From Oegoconia quadripuncta (lineage: Eukaryota; Arthropoda; Insecta; Lepidoptera; Autostichidae), in assembly GCA_949316235.1 (NCBI GenBank), contig OX438747.1:2480501-2544500 (forward strand): DNA of 64,000 nucleotides. Direction: 5' to 3'. The position numbers were made by a program, and so were the translations under genes. Under the pieces are notes generated by a model. That model did not search any database, was not told the origin of the DNA, and worked only from the letters and a program-made list of their open reading frames with translations. How positions within the stretch are numbered: position 1 is the stretch's first letter; each line of letters begins with the position of its first letter. Of this stretch, positions 10,061 through 20,272 are shown in pieces.

Positions 10061-10378
10061 TGTTATATGAATTTGATGAAAAGACCATTATGTGAAATGA
10101 AAATTATGTCTAGTGAACATTATCACAAACGATAATTATATACTATGAGCAGTATGACTTGTGGTAATTATATGAAATGAACGTTATAACAAATGGTAGT
10201 TATATTTAATAATTATTATGCCAAGTGTTGTTATTGCAAATGATTGGTATGTTTCGTAAACATAATCGCAAATGAAATTATATTAAACAACTTTATGCCT
10301 TTTGAAAATTATATCAAGTGAGTGTTATGGTTAATGAATTATATTTTTTGTATTATATCAAACATTATACACACCCGT
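10061..10378 (-). repeat. 16-bp-period tandem array, right arm of the foldback element
   Basis: On the minus strand about 20 consecutive units of mostly 14-16 bp start with ATAA or ATA, for example ATAATTATCGTTTGTG, ATAATGTTCACTAGAC and ATAATTTTCATTTCAC. The interior units are near-exactly 16 bp; the outermost three shrink to 12-14 bp. Confidence 0.8.
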
Positions 10379-10382
10379 TTAA

Positions 10383-11213
10383 AGAGACACGAGCGCGCGC
10401 GGGCGCATCATTCACTCACTTCATACATTAGTATTACAAGAGGTTTTAAATAATCCGTATTTTTGTACCTAAGTACCTACAAGCATTTGGTGAATCTCTG
10501 TAGAAGCTTGGCGATTACTCAACAGTTTCACGATGAGTACTTAAAGATGCCTCATGGAACATAAGACACACATTGCCAGACACAGATGTGGAAGATAGTG
10601 ACTTGATGATTTAATTTTCAATAATTAAATTTTATTTTATTATAGTAAGGCTTTTAAGTATTTCACTGAGTTTCTGATTATTGGACGTTAGTTAAAAGTG
10701 TAGAACACCTTGTATTGTTATACTTGACAGTTGTGTGTAAGGTTAGTTTGAACTACCTGCCTTTTATAAATTTTATTTTGTTACAGGTCTAGACACTATT
10801 TATTCCTTTATTGTTAAAAATACTTTAATTTTGATAAGTAACATTTCTTGTTACTTATTTCGTTCAATTAATGCAAAAGACTGAAATTGTTGTGATTATT
10901 GCATTAAGATGTTAGGAGTTAGGGTTACCAAGCCTTTAGATTCTACATGAAAATCGTTAAATATTGCTGAAGTTTTTAGAAACAATTTTGATTGATTTAT
11001 GTTTTGAGAATATCATCGATTCGCCCATCAGAAAAAAAATCTATGCCACATTTTCAGGTCAGTTGGAAGTTCAGTTGAAAGACCACTTTTGGGTTAGTTT
11101 AATGATATCATCGATTCATGCCTTCAACATTTCTGAATGACTATGGAGATAAGACATTTAGCTCCAATACAAGTAGCATATTTTTGGTGTACTAACAAAA
11201 AGTTTAGAAACAG
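10383..11213. other. No supported gene or repeat
   Basis: A short GC patch (GAGCGCGCGCGGGCGC at 10390-10405) is followed by AT-rich DNA. No open frame with family features and no repeat shared with the rest of the window was noticed. Confidence 0.4.
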
Positions 11214-11356
11214 AGCCTGATTCTCACATACTCGAGATTTCAATGTCGAACGACATCAATAGGTTTGTCACTTTTACACACGTATATAAGTGTGAAAGAG
11301 ATAGACATGCCAATGTCTATCGATAGACAAATGTCGAGTGTGCGAGAATAGGGGTC
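11214..11356. mobile_element. Short palindromic MITE
   Basis: The two halves are imperfect inverted repeats: GATTCTCACATACTCGAGA at the left, and the complement of TATTCTCGCACACTCGACA at the right. The target duplication is unclear. 11357-11581 after it holds nothing recognised. Confidence 0.6.
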
Positions 11357-11581
11357 CAGTACTATGTCTGATCAATCAGAAATGCAGCCTTGCCCGAGGC
11401 CGGGGCATTTATTGCTTAACCGCCACCTAACTCGTTTGCCTAAGGTTTTTTACTTTTTTTTATTTTTAGCGTGTCTATGACCAAACTCTTTAATAGTTAT
11501 TTTAACTAATTTTCAGGCTATTCCGACAAAAAATAGATTTTATATGGTGTTTTTTCGAAATTCTCTAACTTTGAACTGCTC

Positions 11582-12100
11582 TTTTTTTTATGATTGACTG
11601 GATTCGCGTTTGACCACAATCTCACCTGATGGAAAGTGACGATGTGGTCGAAGATGAAGCATGCGATCCCAGTAAATGCCTATTCACTCTGCTCTTGAAG
11701 ATCCCAAGGTTGTAGGATTCAGGAAAGACTGACGCCGGAAGGGAGTTCCATGCCTTGGCTGTTCGGATGATGAATGAAGAATCGAACTTCTTAGTGCGAA
11801 TGTTCGGTATATTAATTATATACGGGTGGAATCCCTCCCCACGCCTAGTGGTCCGAAGATGGAAGGGTGACGGTGGAATAAGATTATGTAATTCCAACGC
11901 ACACTCCCCGAAATGCATCCTATAAAAAGCTGAGAGACAGGCAATTTTGCGACGGTGTTCAAGGCTCTGCAATTTAGCAGTCATCGAACTATCATCTATG
12001 AGTCTCATGGCACGTCGTTCCACAGAATCGAGTGCAGCTAGTTGGTACTTAGCTGAACCATCCCAGTAAAGTTGCGAAATGTTGGATCAGCAAGGTTGCC
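11582..12100 (-). pseudogene. LINE-E-like (Jockey-type) C-terminal RT fragment
   Basis: The minus frame covers about 12080-11622 with YWDGSAKYQLAALDSVERRA, then SLEHRRKIACLSAFYRMHFG and AWNSLPASVFPESYNLGIFK. This is the distal part of Jockey-type ORF2, including the conserved FYR-x-HGEC and W-N-x-LP motifs. The 3' UTR (TCACCTGATGG complement) ends in poly-A at 11582. The 5' side is truncated and no RT palm is present, so it is inactive. Confidence 0.88.
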
Positions 12101-12130
12101 TTTCCAGCGTCGATATTTAGTGCAAGTAAA

Positions 12131-12207
12131 TTCCACCTTCGGCCTCATCTTCACTTGACATCAGGTGTGATTGAGGTCAAGTACCAACCCGTTGTGCATA
12201 AAAAAAT
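12131..12207 (+). repeat. SINE-C 3' fragment
   Basis: TTCCACCTTCGGCCTCATC through ATTGAGGTCAAGTACCAACC and an A-rich tail match the last quarter of SINE-C. 12208-12502 after it has no named feature. Confidence 0.75.
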
Positions 12208-12502
12208 AATAAAAAAATATCATTTTATTTCAAAACATAAGTAAGTAGTGACAATGAATATGTATTTCATAAGTACCTAAGCTAATATTAAGATTGATGA
12301 TGCTCATAGAATCCTATCGGTATTTATACTTCAGTATTTGTACTAGATATCCCACTTAAAGTAAGTACTTATAGCTAACTGTTAATGATTCTTTGAAAAC
12401 GATAAATTATTCTGAAGAATGGAGACTGAGCACGTAGTCCATATAAAGTGAGGTCACAAACTTTGTAGGTAATTTTTTAGATTTCAATCAATCAATCAAT
12501 TT

Positions 12503-12780
12503 GACGACCTGTTTGGTGTAGTGGTTAGCAACTCTGACCACTATACCAAAAGGTTGCGGGTTCGTATCCCGCTAGGGGCATATGTTTGTGTGATGAATAC
12601 GGACATGTGTACCCGAGTTATGGATGTTTTCATTTATAATAAGTATTTATTTACAAAAAAAATGTATTTATGTAGTATATCAACCATCTGGTATCCACAA
12701 CACAAGCTTGTAGTTGCTTAATGTGGAACTAGATGGCGCTGTGTGTATGTCTAAGGATATTTATTTATTTATATTTATTT
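12503..12780 (+). mobile_element. SINE-A, near full length
   Basis: The tRNA-like head GACGACCTGTTTGGTGTAG has A box TGTAGTGGTTAG and B box GGTTCGTATCC, with one base off the consensus GGTTCGAATCC. The body with ATGTTTGTGTGATGAATAC and the 3' signature GATGGCGCTGTGTGTATG follow, then a TTTA-rich tail. Confidence 0.9.
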
Positions 12781-13293
12781 AATCAATCAATTTATTTCTT
12801 TCACATGGGTTTTGGTTTACGTAATATTAGTATCACATGTGTACCCCAGGGTGTAGCAATAGAGAGATACCGAGGCTTCATTGTTGCATGCTAAGTTTTA
12901 TTGTGTCATGGTCGACAAATAAATGTATTCTATTATTGAATTTTATCAATTCAATATTGATTAAATTAAATAGATATTTATCTATTTTTATTATCAATAT
13001 ATTGGATTATTAGAATAGATTAAATTATACAAAATTTGTCATATGAATTCAATTACACGAAATAAGTCAAGCTATAATTTTTTATCATTTAGGAACTCGT
13101 TTCAATTATAATAAGATTTTTCTATTAAAAAGGATTTTACTTGTTTTATAAATTTTAAGTCATTCTTTTGTTTTTGTTGATAGGGTGGAATTTTATTATA
13201 AATTTTGGTTGACATTACCAGGGTTTACTCACACATACGCATAAAACCAAGCCGAAAAGTGGCTTCACTTTACGATAGACTAGCTTTCCGCCC

Positions 13294-13294
<1 letters not shown>
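12781..13294. other. AT-rich stretch with a reversed LINE tail
   Basis: 12780-12920 starts AATCAATCAATTTATTTC, which looks like the reversed 3' end of a LINE with an AATC tail. 12930-13276 is AT-rich without coding signals. 13277-13294 carries CTAGCTTTCCGCCCG, the beginning of a common RTE 3' UTR that is cut off by the TA repeat. Confidence 0.45.

Positions 13295-13360
<66 letters not shown>
13295..13360. repeat. (TA)33 microsatellite
   Basis: Sixty-six bases of uninterrupted TA dinucleotide directly follow the truncated RTE motif CTTTCCGCCCG. Confidence 0.98.
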
Positions 13361-13362
<2 letters not shown>

Positions 13363-13364
13363 TG

Positions 13365-13430
13365 CCGACACCGATCGGTGTCCAAAATACTTTTATACCT
13401 TCAACACTCGCGAACACCGATCGGTGTCGG
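13365..13430. repeat. Paired perfect palindromes GACACCGATCGGTGTC
   Basis: The 16-bp palindrome GACACCGATCGGTGTC (13367-13382) and ACACCGATCGGTGT (13414-13427) are arranged so that the outer CCGACACC...GGTGTCGG bases also form an inverted repeat across the spacer. Confidence 0.9.
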
Positions 13431-13805
13431 CGGTACACCCGACTTTCAACTCTCAATTGTAATGATTATAGAGTTCCAATTCCTTTGGACTGTGTTTGAA
13501 CTTGTTCTCTATTAAATTCCGCATCCAATAATGTGCGCCATGTCATGTTAGCTATGATATTTAGTCTGTATTTGCGAAAATATTTTTTTTCTCTGTGGGT
13601 GGGAGTATAGGCATAGAATTCCAACTACTGTTTTTTATTAGAACAGGCTTAGGAACCTGGCCATAGAGCTTCCAATTCCCATAACAATTTATTGAATTAC
13701 CCGTTTTTTTAACACCGCAGGTATTTTCGAAAATTTGACAGGCGCGCCGAGATACTTGACCCGCGGAATTATAAAAAGGAAAGAGAGGACATAGAGGTAT
13801 ATATA
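13431..13805. other. No supported gene or repeat
   Basis: The stretch leads up to the TIR element at 13806. A minus frame (13818-13561) has no recognisable domain. Confidence 0.35.
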
Positions 13806-14661
13806 CAGGGCGTCCCAAAGTTATGGGACATGAAGGGGAAGTACCTTAAATATTGTAGATAGTGAATTTTGCTCAAAGAAGACTTTATGTTATTTTTAAA
13901 AGTTAGTAATTCTGCATTCATAGATTTTCTAAAAATTACTTGCTTCGGCTGGGAATCGAACCGACTTAAATGTGAAAAAAAAACACCCTACTTTTATGAT
14001 GCCAATCGAAAGAATAGCTAAAAAATAATAACTCTGCCTAAGTAACATAGTATTTTAAAAGAAAGGAACAACATAAAATGATTGAGTCAAATTTCAAGAA
14101 AGTTATTTATTGCCGACGACGTTCGAAAAGTAGCGATATTATCATTCCAAAGATAGCATTGATTATTCGTAAATAAGTTGCAAACAGAATTGTGCCATAT
14201 CACATCGAGTGTTCACCATAAAATGATTAGAAAATCAACAGGCAGCGGGCTCATTAAAAGATTGGCGATTTGCGTAAGACAAGAGGGATCACATTTTGAG
14301 CATTTAATTAATTAATTTACAAAAAAATACCTACTTAATTGACTACGGCAGTTTCATGTATGTTTTTTATTTGATTAAAATGATTAATTTCACGTTGTTC
14401 CTTTCTTTTAAAATACTATGTTACTTAGGCAGAGTTATTATTTTTTAGCTATTCTTTCGATTGGCATCATAAAAGTAGGGTGTTTTTTTTTTCACATTTG
14501 AGTCGGTTCGATTCCCAGCCGAAGCAAATAATTTTTAGAAAATCTATGAATGCAGAATTACTAACTTTTAAAAATAACATAAAGTCTTCTTTGAGCAAAA
14601 TTCACTATCTACGATATTTAAGGTACTTCCCCTTCATGTCCCATAACTTTGGGACGCCCTG
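13806..14661. mobile_element. Foldback-type DNA transposon with about 270-bp inverted arms
   Basis: The left arm (13806-14078) starts CAGGGCGTCCCAAAGTTATG and its near-perfect complement occupies 14394-14661. TATATA flanks both ends, so the target duplication is TA or TATA-like. The central 315 bp is unique. There is no transposase, hence non-autonomous. A second terminus-like sequence, ACAGGGAGAATTTTTCAAG, starts at 14670, so another related end is inserted alongside. Confidence 0.85.
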
Positions 14662-14984
14662 TATATATATACAGGGAGAATTTTTCAAGTCGATGTGAAT
14701 AGCGTAATCCGGACCTATGGGTAATAGCGAAAAGTAGGTACTCAACGAAATCTTAGGCCGGATTTTGATGAAAACTGAAACGGTGTCATTAGATTTTAGT
14801 AAAATCAATATTCCTAGCCAGGAATCGAACCCGTTAACTTTGAACAAAAAAAAACACTGTATTATTACAACATTCGATAGCGTCGCTAATTTTATTTTTT
14901 TTTATTTAAAGAAATCGATTCTGGGAAGTAATGACATACGGTAAACTTAAGGAATGTTCGAATTTCAAATGTTTATCACCTCTT

Positions 14985-15180
14985 ACCTTTATTGAAAGGA
15001 ATATTTTTATAGAGAACGAGAACGTTATTGAAAAAAGGTATTCATTTAAATGCATTACTGACTTTGCGGAGGCGGCTTTGTGCCCTGCAAGTTTATCTTT
15101 ATTTCTTGTATTGATGTGATACAATGATTTTTTGATATTTACATTTTTAAGAATGTACTAAATGTGACTCCGATGCTCTA
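14985..15180 (-). repeat. LINE-D internal coding fragment
   Basis: The minus strand reads HINTRNKDKLAGHKAASAKS, matching the NTRNKDKLAGHIS segment of other LINE-D copies. 14670-14984 to its left holds the unassigned TIR-like end and a CTAGCCAGGAATCGAACC stretch. Confidence 0.65.
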
Positions 15181-15206
15181 ACTAAACAGTACTCTGCTTA
15201 TAGATA

Positions 15207-15735
15207 AATCAAAATCAAAATCAAAAATGTTTTTATTTCGTAAGTTATAAGAATAACATTTGAAATCGTCATGACATACAGTTATCGCTCATTCACTAGG
15301 CAGTCTCCCCAGAGAAGAACGAGCAAGAAACTCCAGGGTTGCTCTTTTTAAATAAGTCAATACAAATACAATTTGAGATACCTAATTGTAAAATTTATGA
15401 TTCGACAAAGAAAAAATAAGAATAAAATATACTGGATAATGGCGAGCGGTTCATGTCCACGCATTCTTATCATCCAGATAGTCAGAAATTTTATAATAGC
15501 CTTTGGCACATAGTTTCCGTTTAATGGTTGTTTTAAATTTATTTAAAGGCAAATTTTGAATGTCTACCGGCATCATAATGTAAAAGCGTTATACATTGTC
15601 CCTTGAATGACTTAGTGACTTTGTGTAAGCGACTGCTATGAACAGCAAGTTTATTTTTATATCTTGTATTAACATTGTGTATTTCACAATTTTTCCTAAA
15701 CAAATACAGATTCATTCTTACGTACATTAAGTTTT
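15207..15735 (-). pseudogene. LINE-D2 subfamily 3' end, truncated
   Basis: The tail (TTTGAT)n is at 15207-15225. The 3' UTR has CACTAGGCAGTCTCCCCAG and GAGCAAGAAACTC. Upstream, the minus frame gives RYKNKLAVHSSRLHKVTKSF and a frameshifted remainder. The same subfamily lies at 22830, 28640 and 42334. Confidence 0.85.
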
Positions 15736-16246
15736 CGTAAATATATTGCGATGCTCCAGATGAATCCAGCTCTGGTTCCAATAAATTTGTCTGTGTGCGT
15801 GTGTTGGGCATGTAATAGGTTGATAAAGATTAATTTTATTGTACTGTTAGAAGATTATTGTAATAGTTCACATAATATCGCCTATGCAATGGATTTAGAT
15901 AAGCCGAGTAAATTGAGAGTCTACCATAGTCTCTGGGACCAAGCCGCCGCCGCCGGTGGATTAGTACAACTACACGATGAGTTATCATCAGTGATCTGCC
16001 TGCGTAGCACGATATCGTTTGTCGCGCACGACGAAGGCATGACATGACGCGTTCAAGCGAATAAACAAGACAAGACAATCTCGCGCGACGTAAACGTACA
16101 GTCAAGAGCAAAAGTTACGGGTCACTAGCATTTACTTCAATATCTTGAAAACGATTAAAACTGTCGTATTGAAATAAATTGAACCTTATAGACAATTTAA
16201 TAAACCTTCATTACACGTGTAAAAACTTATTGGTTGGGGTGAAGTT
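15736..16246. other. Unrecognised stretch with overlapping open frames
   Basis: 15860-16120 is less AT-rich than its surroundings and open on both strands: a plus frame with MDLDKPSKLRVYHSLWDQ at 15890 and a minus frame at 16111-15836. No domain, signal peptide or membrane segment was recognised. It could be an exon of an unknown gene or part of an unclassified repeat; I do not assign a function. Confidence 0.2.
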
Positions 16247-16425
16247 AACCGCCTCCGTGGCTCAATGTAAACAACATTGGGTTTACGATTCGAAGGTCGC
16301 GGGTTTGATCCCCAGCGGGGTATACATGTTTAAGTACTCGGTTTGGTTGGTGGTACATTTTAAATGTCCGCCTGGACTGGCTACCACCATCTTATCTAAA
16401 TCTGCCGCCAAATTGAAAAAAAAAA
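16247..16425 (+). mobile_element. SINE-C, 3'-truncated copy
   Basis: The head AACCGCCTCCGTGGCTCAATG and B box GGTTTGATCC are present. It ends after AAATCTGCCGCC with a short poly-A, so the 3' half is missing. Confidence 0.88.
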
Positions 16426-17343
16426 CATCTAAAATCACCCGTTTTTCCCAGTTGTAAACATATAACTGCTGCAGTTTTTTTACGAAACGTTACAGAAATT
16501 TATAAACTTCTCTATAAAACAATATTCACGATGAGGTTTTCTTACTTTTTGAAAATTTATTTAATTTAATTTTTAGAAATATGCACATATTTCTAATGTC
16601 TACCGCAATCATTCAGCTAGCATTCCGCAAGGGGAAATCCATTAATCCCCCAGCTGAATTTATTTGTAATGTCCAGATAAATTATATGTGCTGCTGGTTT
16701 AGTCCATTTTTGTACCAAATTTCATCTAAATTCATTAAACGTATTGAGGGATAAGCATCAAGACTGACATTTGCAACTCTTCTGTGAGAGAGTTCGAATG
16801 AGAGACTGCGGCCAATCGTCGTTTCTGATTTTATATAGTTAAGTATGTATGTAATTTGTAACCGTTGTCGGATTCTAATAATTATTTTTTCAAATTTTCT
16901 ATTCAGATTTTTTTTATAAACACATTCAAACCGGATTTTGAATTTCTTTCATCGAGACCTGTCATTTGATACCCAACTCGATGGGGTGCTGGTATTATTT
17001 GTTGTCAAGTGCAACATGACTGCCAACGTCCGCCATATTGCATATATTATGACGTCATATACAAAGTGACTTCCGGGACTAGTACGAATCTGACGACACC
17101 TCATTTGTCCAAATCAGCTGAGGCGGTGGTAACATACATAAAACGTTGAATACACCCTCCTTTTGCATTCGCTGTAGTCAGGAAAAACAAATGATTGTCG
17201 AAATTTTCTATAAACAATTACGAAAGACGTAACCCGTAAATAAGGTTATCATTAAGAATTTAAATATAAAAAAATAAAAACCCAACTGCGTCACAAAATA
17301 AAGAGAAAAAATAACAAAGTCCATAAATCTTAATTCTATTAAC
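16426..17343. other. Probable LINE 3' UTR-like repeat, unclassified
   Basis: Phrases typical of RTE-type 3' UTRs occur (TTTTTGTACCAAATTTCATC, CGTATTGAGGGATAAGC, CGACACCTCATTTGTCC). A related but diverged segment is at 28990-29262. No open frame was found. Confidence 0.35.
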
Positions 17344-17581
17344 CTGGGGGTCTACTCTCTAACGAAAATAGCTTCGGACGGCCGTAACTTCGGACTTTTT
17401 CTTTTGCTAATCCTTAACTTCAGTCGTTCCTTGCGTCCCGTACTAACTTGTGATGTCCAACTATATACAACAAAAGTAAAATAATACGATTGTTTTAAAA
17501 TTGACACAGCAAACTGCAAAAGAAAAAGTCCAAAGTTACAGCCGTGTCCGAAGCTATTTTCGTTTGAGAATAGAGCCCCAG
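17344..17581. mobile_element. MITE with about 60-bp inverted termini
   Basis: CTGGGGGTCTACTCTC, followed by ACGAAAATAGCTTCGGAC, at the left is mirrored at 17530-17581. The centre is about 115 bp. The target duplication is not clear. Confidence 0.75.
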
Positions 17582-17650
17582 TATTGAATACCTGTAATGT
17601 GAAATAGTTTACTGATACCCACATAAACAAATAATAAATTCTAAATGCGG

Positions 17651-17791
17651 TGTACTGTATGACGCACCTCCGCCTTTCATATGTGTAGGTTCTAGTACTT
17701 AAGTAATTGTAACACCAATTTCGTAGCCATTATACGTGTGTCATCAGAGTGAAGCATTTCATTTAACGTCGCCCTTACGCCCCACACCGCA
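17651..17791 (+). repeat. 5' LTR
   Basis: It begins TGTACTGTATGACGCACC and ends CCCCACACCGCA. At 17714-17721 it reads ACACCAAT, where the 3' LTR has ACACCTAT. Confidence 0.9.
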
Positions 17792-17806
17792 TGGCGATCC
17801 TGCCAG
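17792..17806 (+). other. Primer-binding site
   Basis: TGGCGATCCTGCCAG abuts the 5' LTR. Its first six bases fit a tRNA 3' end ...TCGCCA (Arg or Ser type). The exact tRNA was not determined. Confidence 0.6.
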
Positions 17807-18952
17807 TGCTGCCTTTGGGCAGTGCTGGGCAATGGAAAAAGTACAGTGATGTAATAAGTGAAAAAAAAAATGTGTTTTTTGGAATACGATTCGAACAAGA
17901 ATAATTAAGTGATGAATCGGGAGTTTTGTGACTATTTTGAAAAATCTATGTGAAGGTAAAGAGTTAATCATCAAGAAGGATAAGGATATGCAGATATACA
18001 AAGAAATATAACGACGAGAATATTATCTACATAGAGACTGAGAATGTTGGTGACTGACCTTCAATCTTCTCAAGATTGAATTTAAATGCTGGGCGCTGGG
18101 TGTTGAAGGTGTTGTGGTGGAAGGTTATCGTTTGGCGCCGGGAGAAGTTGGAGACCGGAGGAAACACCGGAATAGAACGGGACTTACAGGAGAGCTGGTT
18201 GTGTGTGATAAGTATGCGGATATCGAACGGAAAAAAAAATGAAGGCAACAAGCGAATGGAAATGGACAGACAATAAACGACCATAGTCAGAGCAACTTGT
18301 GTTATATTTTGTGTATCTCCAAGTCCCCACACCGCATGGCACCGTATGATTATGCAGATGTTCATTGAAACTTTGGGAATAATTTGGTACGTGAGATTTA
18401 GACATATACATTGGACTGATCACCCAGATGTGGCATATAATTCTTACTGACCAAATGATTCATTAGGAATGAGTATTATAAACAGATGATTGTATTGGTA
18501 TGAAAGTGTAGTATACTATGATGCGTGAGCGCAAGCTCGGTACACAAGTTAAAGGTACATTGAGGTCACATCCTTCGTTCGATCATGGTGCAAACGAGAT
18601 TTCTCTGTGAGAACTGTTGGAGACTTATGCGTCTTAAAAATGATGGCTTCAAATAATAGTGTAGGGTGTGCGCATAACCCATACTAGACACTCAGATGTC
18701 TACGTATTATTATAAAAAAAAAAAAAAAAAAAAGATGAGTACTCCAAATGAATTGTACCTTATGTTATGATAAATAGTGGGACCCGCCGGCCCAAATGAA
18801 GTGAAAATGCCAAAGTGGTATAAGTGTACCGAAAGCTTAAATTATGAACGATTATGAAATATGAGTTATAGAAATAATATTATTAAGCAGAAATGTATAA
18901 ATAGAGATTTGAAAAGTTTAGAGATGATAAGGTTACAGATTCAAAGGTCGAA

Positions 18953-19299
18953 TTTTTTTTTTTTTTTTTTTTTAAATGCATAACGGGTTGGTACTTGACC
19001 TCAATCACACCTGATGTTAAGTGAAGATGAGGTCGAAGATGGAAGCGTACTGACCCGGAAACCCCAACACATTTGGGGGACTGGCTATCTTATCTCTGAC
19101 AACCGGAACACGACAATGCTATTAACATTGCAGCTTGGCGGCAGATTTAGATAAGATGGTGGTAGCTAGCCAGGCGGACATTTAAAATGCCCTACCACCA
19201 ACCAAACCGAGTACTTAAACATGTACCCCGCTGGGGATCGAACCCGCGACCTCCGAATCGTAAACCCAATGTTGTTTACATTGAGCCACGGAGGCGGTT
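18953..19299 (-). mobile_element. SINE-C, full length, nested in the LTR element
   Basis: The poly-T at 18953 is the reversed tail. The complement of the head ends at 19299 with GAGCCACGGAGGCGGTT. B box and A box are intact. It inserted after the LTR element and opposite to it. Confidence 0.92.
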
Positions 19300-20111
19300 T
19301 AAGTATTAATGGAATAAAATTGTTGATTATGTATTAGGTAGCGGTAGAATATTACAATATGCTATGTATGCTTTCTGATTACTTGTCTGTCTTTAATTAT
19401 CATTAATAATGTAACTACATTTATTCTATTTACAATATTTTTTTTAAAGCTTACTGTTACTAAATTAGAATTCTTTATATTCTTATAACAAACTTAAAAC
19501 ACCTTAATTATGTTGTCAACATTGCGTGCAGATGATTAATAATATTAGATATTTCTTTTTATTAAATCATACATAGATGTAAAATAAACTATAAGAAACC
19601 TTATATGTTATAATATAAAGAACCTCTAATATTTGTAATTGAAAATTTATTTCTTTTTCTCAGATTTCTTAGAATAAAACTGATAAATAGAACATGGAAA
19701 GAAATTGTTCGATTTATAAAGTAAGATTATTTATAACTACTTAATGGTTAATTAATGAATAAGTAATTAATGAATGGGCCCTAATTTAGGATTTTGACAC
19801 GTTTAAAAAATGTTTTTTTTTTTACATTCATATAAATTACAAATATTTCTGTATTTTACTTAAATCGTAATTGGTGTTCGAAACAGTTTAATTTGTAATC
19901 AGAATTGATGATATAATTTGGATACATTAATAACATTACTTTTAGTGAAAACGTTCCTCTTCCTCCAAATAGCTTCCGTTTATAAACATTAACTTTGTAT
20001 TTTTTTTGTAATATTGTTGTTCGTGGCCCAGGAATTATTCAATAATATTTTCTATATTCACATAGTTTATTATTTTAATATAAAAAAAAAAAAGATTTTT
20101 TTTTATTTTTC

Positions 20112-20127
20112 AAAAAAACGGTGGAGG
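20112..20127 (+). other. Polypurine tract
   Basis: AAAAAAACGGTGGAGG immediately precedes the 3' LTR start TG and is mostly purine, as expected for plus-strand priming. Confidence 0.6.
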
Positions 20128-20268
20128 TGTACTGTATGACGCACCTCCGCCTTTCATATGTGTAGGTTCTAGTACTTAAGTAATTGTAACACCTATTTCG
20201 TAGCCATTATACGTGTGTCATCAGAGTGAAGCATTTCATTTAACGTCGCCCTTACGCCCCACACCGCA
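20128..20268 (+). repeat. 3' LTR
   Basis: It is a 141-bp copy of the 5' LTR with one difference, followed by GCGG. The stem GGAGGTGTACTG...ACGCACCTCC spans the PPT/LTR border. Confidence 0.9.
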
Positions 20269-20272
20269 GCGG

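Larger units (their letters stand above)
8603..10378. mobile_element. TTAA-flanked foldback-like element with 16-bp sub-repeat arms, split by LINEs
   Basis: TTAA lies at 8599-8602 and 10379-10382. Inside, the two ends are imperfect inverted repeats: AGAGGGTGTATAATGTT at the left, and at the right the complement of ACGGGTGTGTATAATGTT. Both arms consist of tandem units headed by ATAA, pointing inward from each end (8608-8690 and 9919-9955 on plus, 10061-10378 on minus) around a core at 9956-10060. LINE-D pieces (8697-9918) interrupt the left arm. TTAA fits piggyBac or Kolobok-type targets; arms made of tandem repeats recall Drosophila foldback elements. Confidence 0.6.
17651..20268 (+). mobile_element. 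Intact non-autonomous LTR retrotransposon (TRIM/LARD-like)
   Basis: Two 141-bp LTRs (17651-17791 and 20128-20268) differ at one position. They start TG and end CA, and are flanked by the 4-bp duplication GCGG (17647-17650, 20269-20272). TGGCGATCCTGCCAG follows the 5' LTR directly as a primer-binding site, and a purine-rich tract precedes the 3' LTR. The interior of about 2.3 kb lacks gag or pol; a full SINE-C is nested at 18953-19299. The 4-bp duplication and TGGCGA primer site suggest Ty3/gypsy-type machinery supplied in trans. Near-identical LTRs point to recent insertion. Confidence 0.88.

Noticed and set aside
12503..12600. tRNA gene
   Set aside because: A and B boxes are good, but the same head followed by the same body recurs at 35372, 55644 and 63670, so it is a SINE head.
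13295..13360. AT-rich replication origin
   Set aside because: A pure TA microsatellite at a LINE remnant; nothing else supports an origin.
18076..18276. gag-like frame inside the LTR element
   Set aside because: 66 codons, no zinc knuckle or capsid motif; composition looks random.
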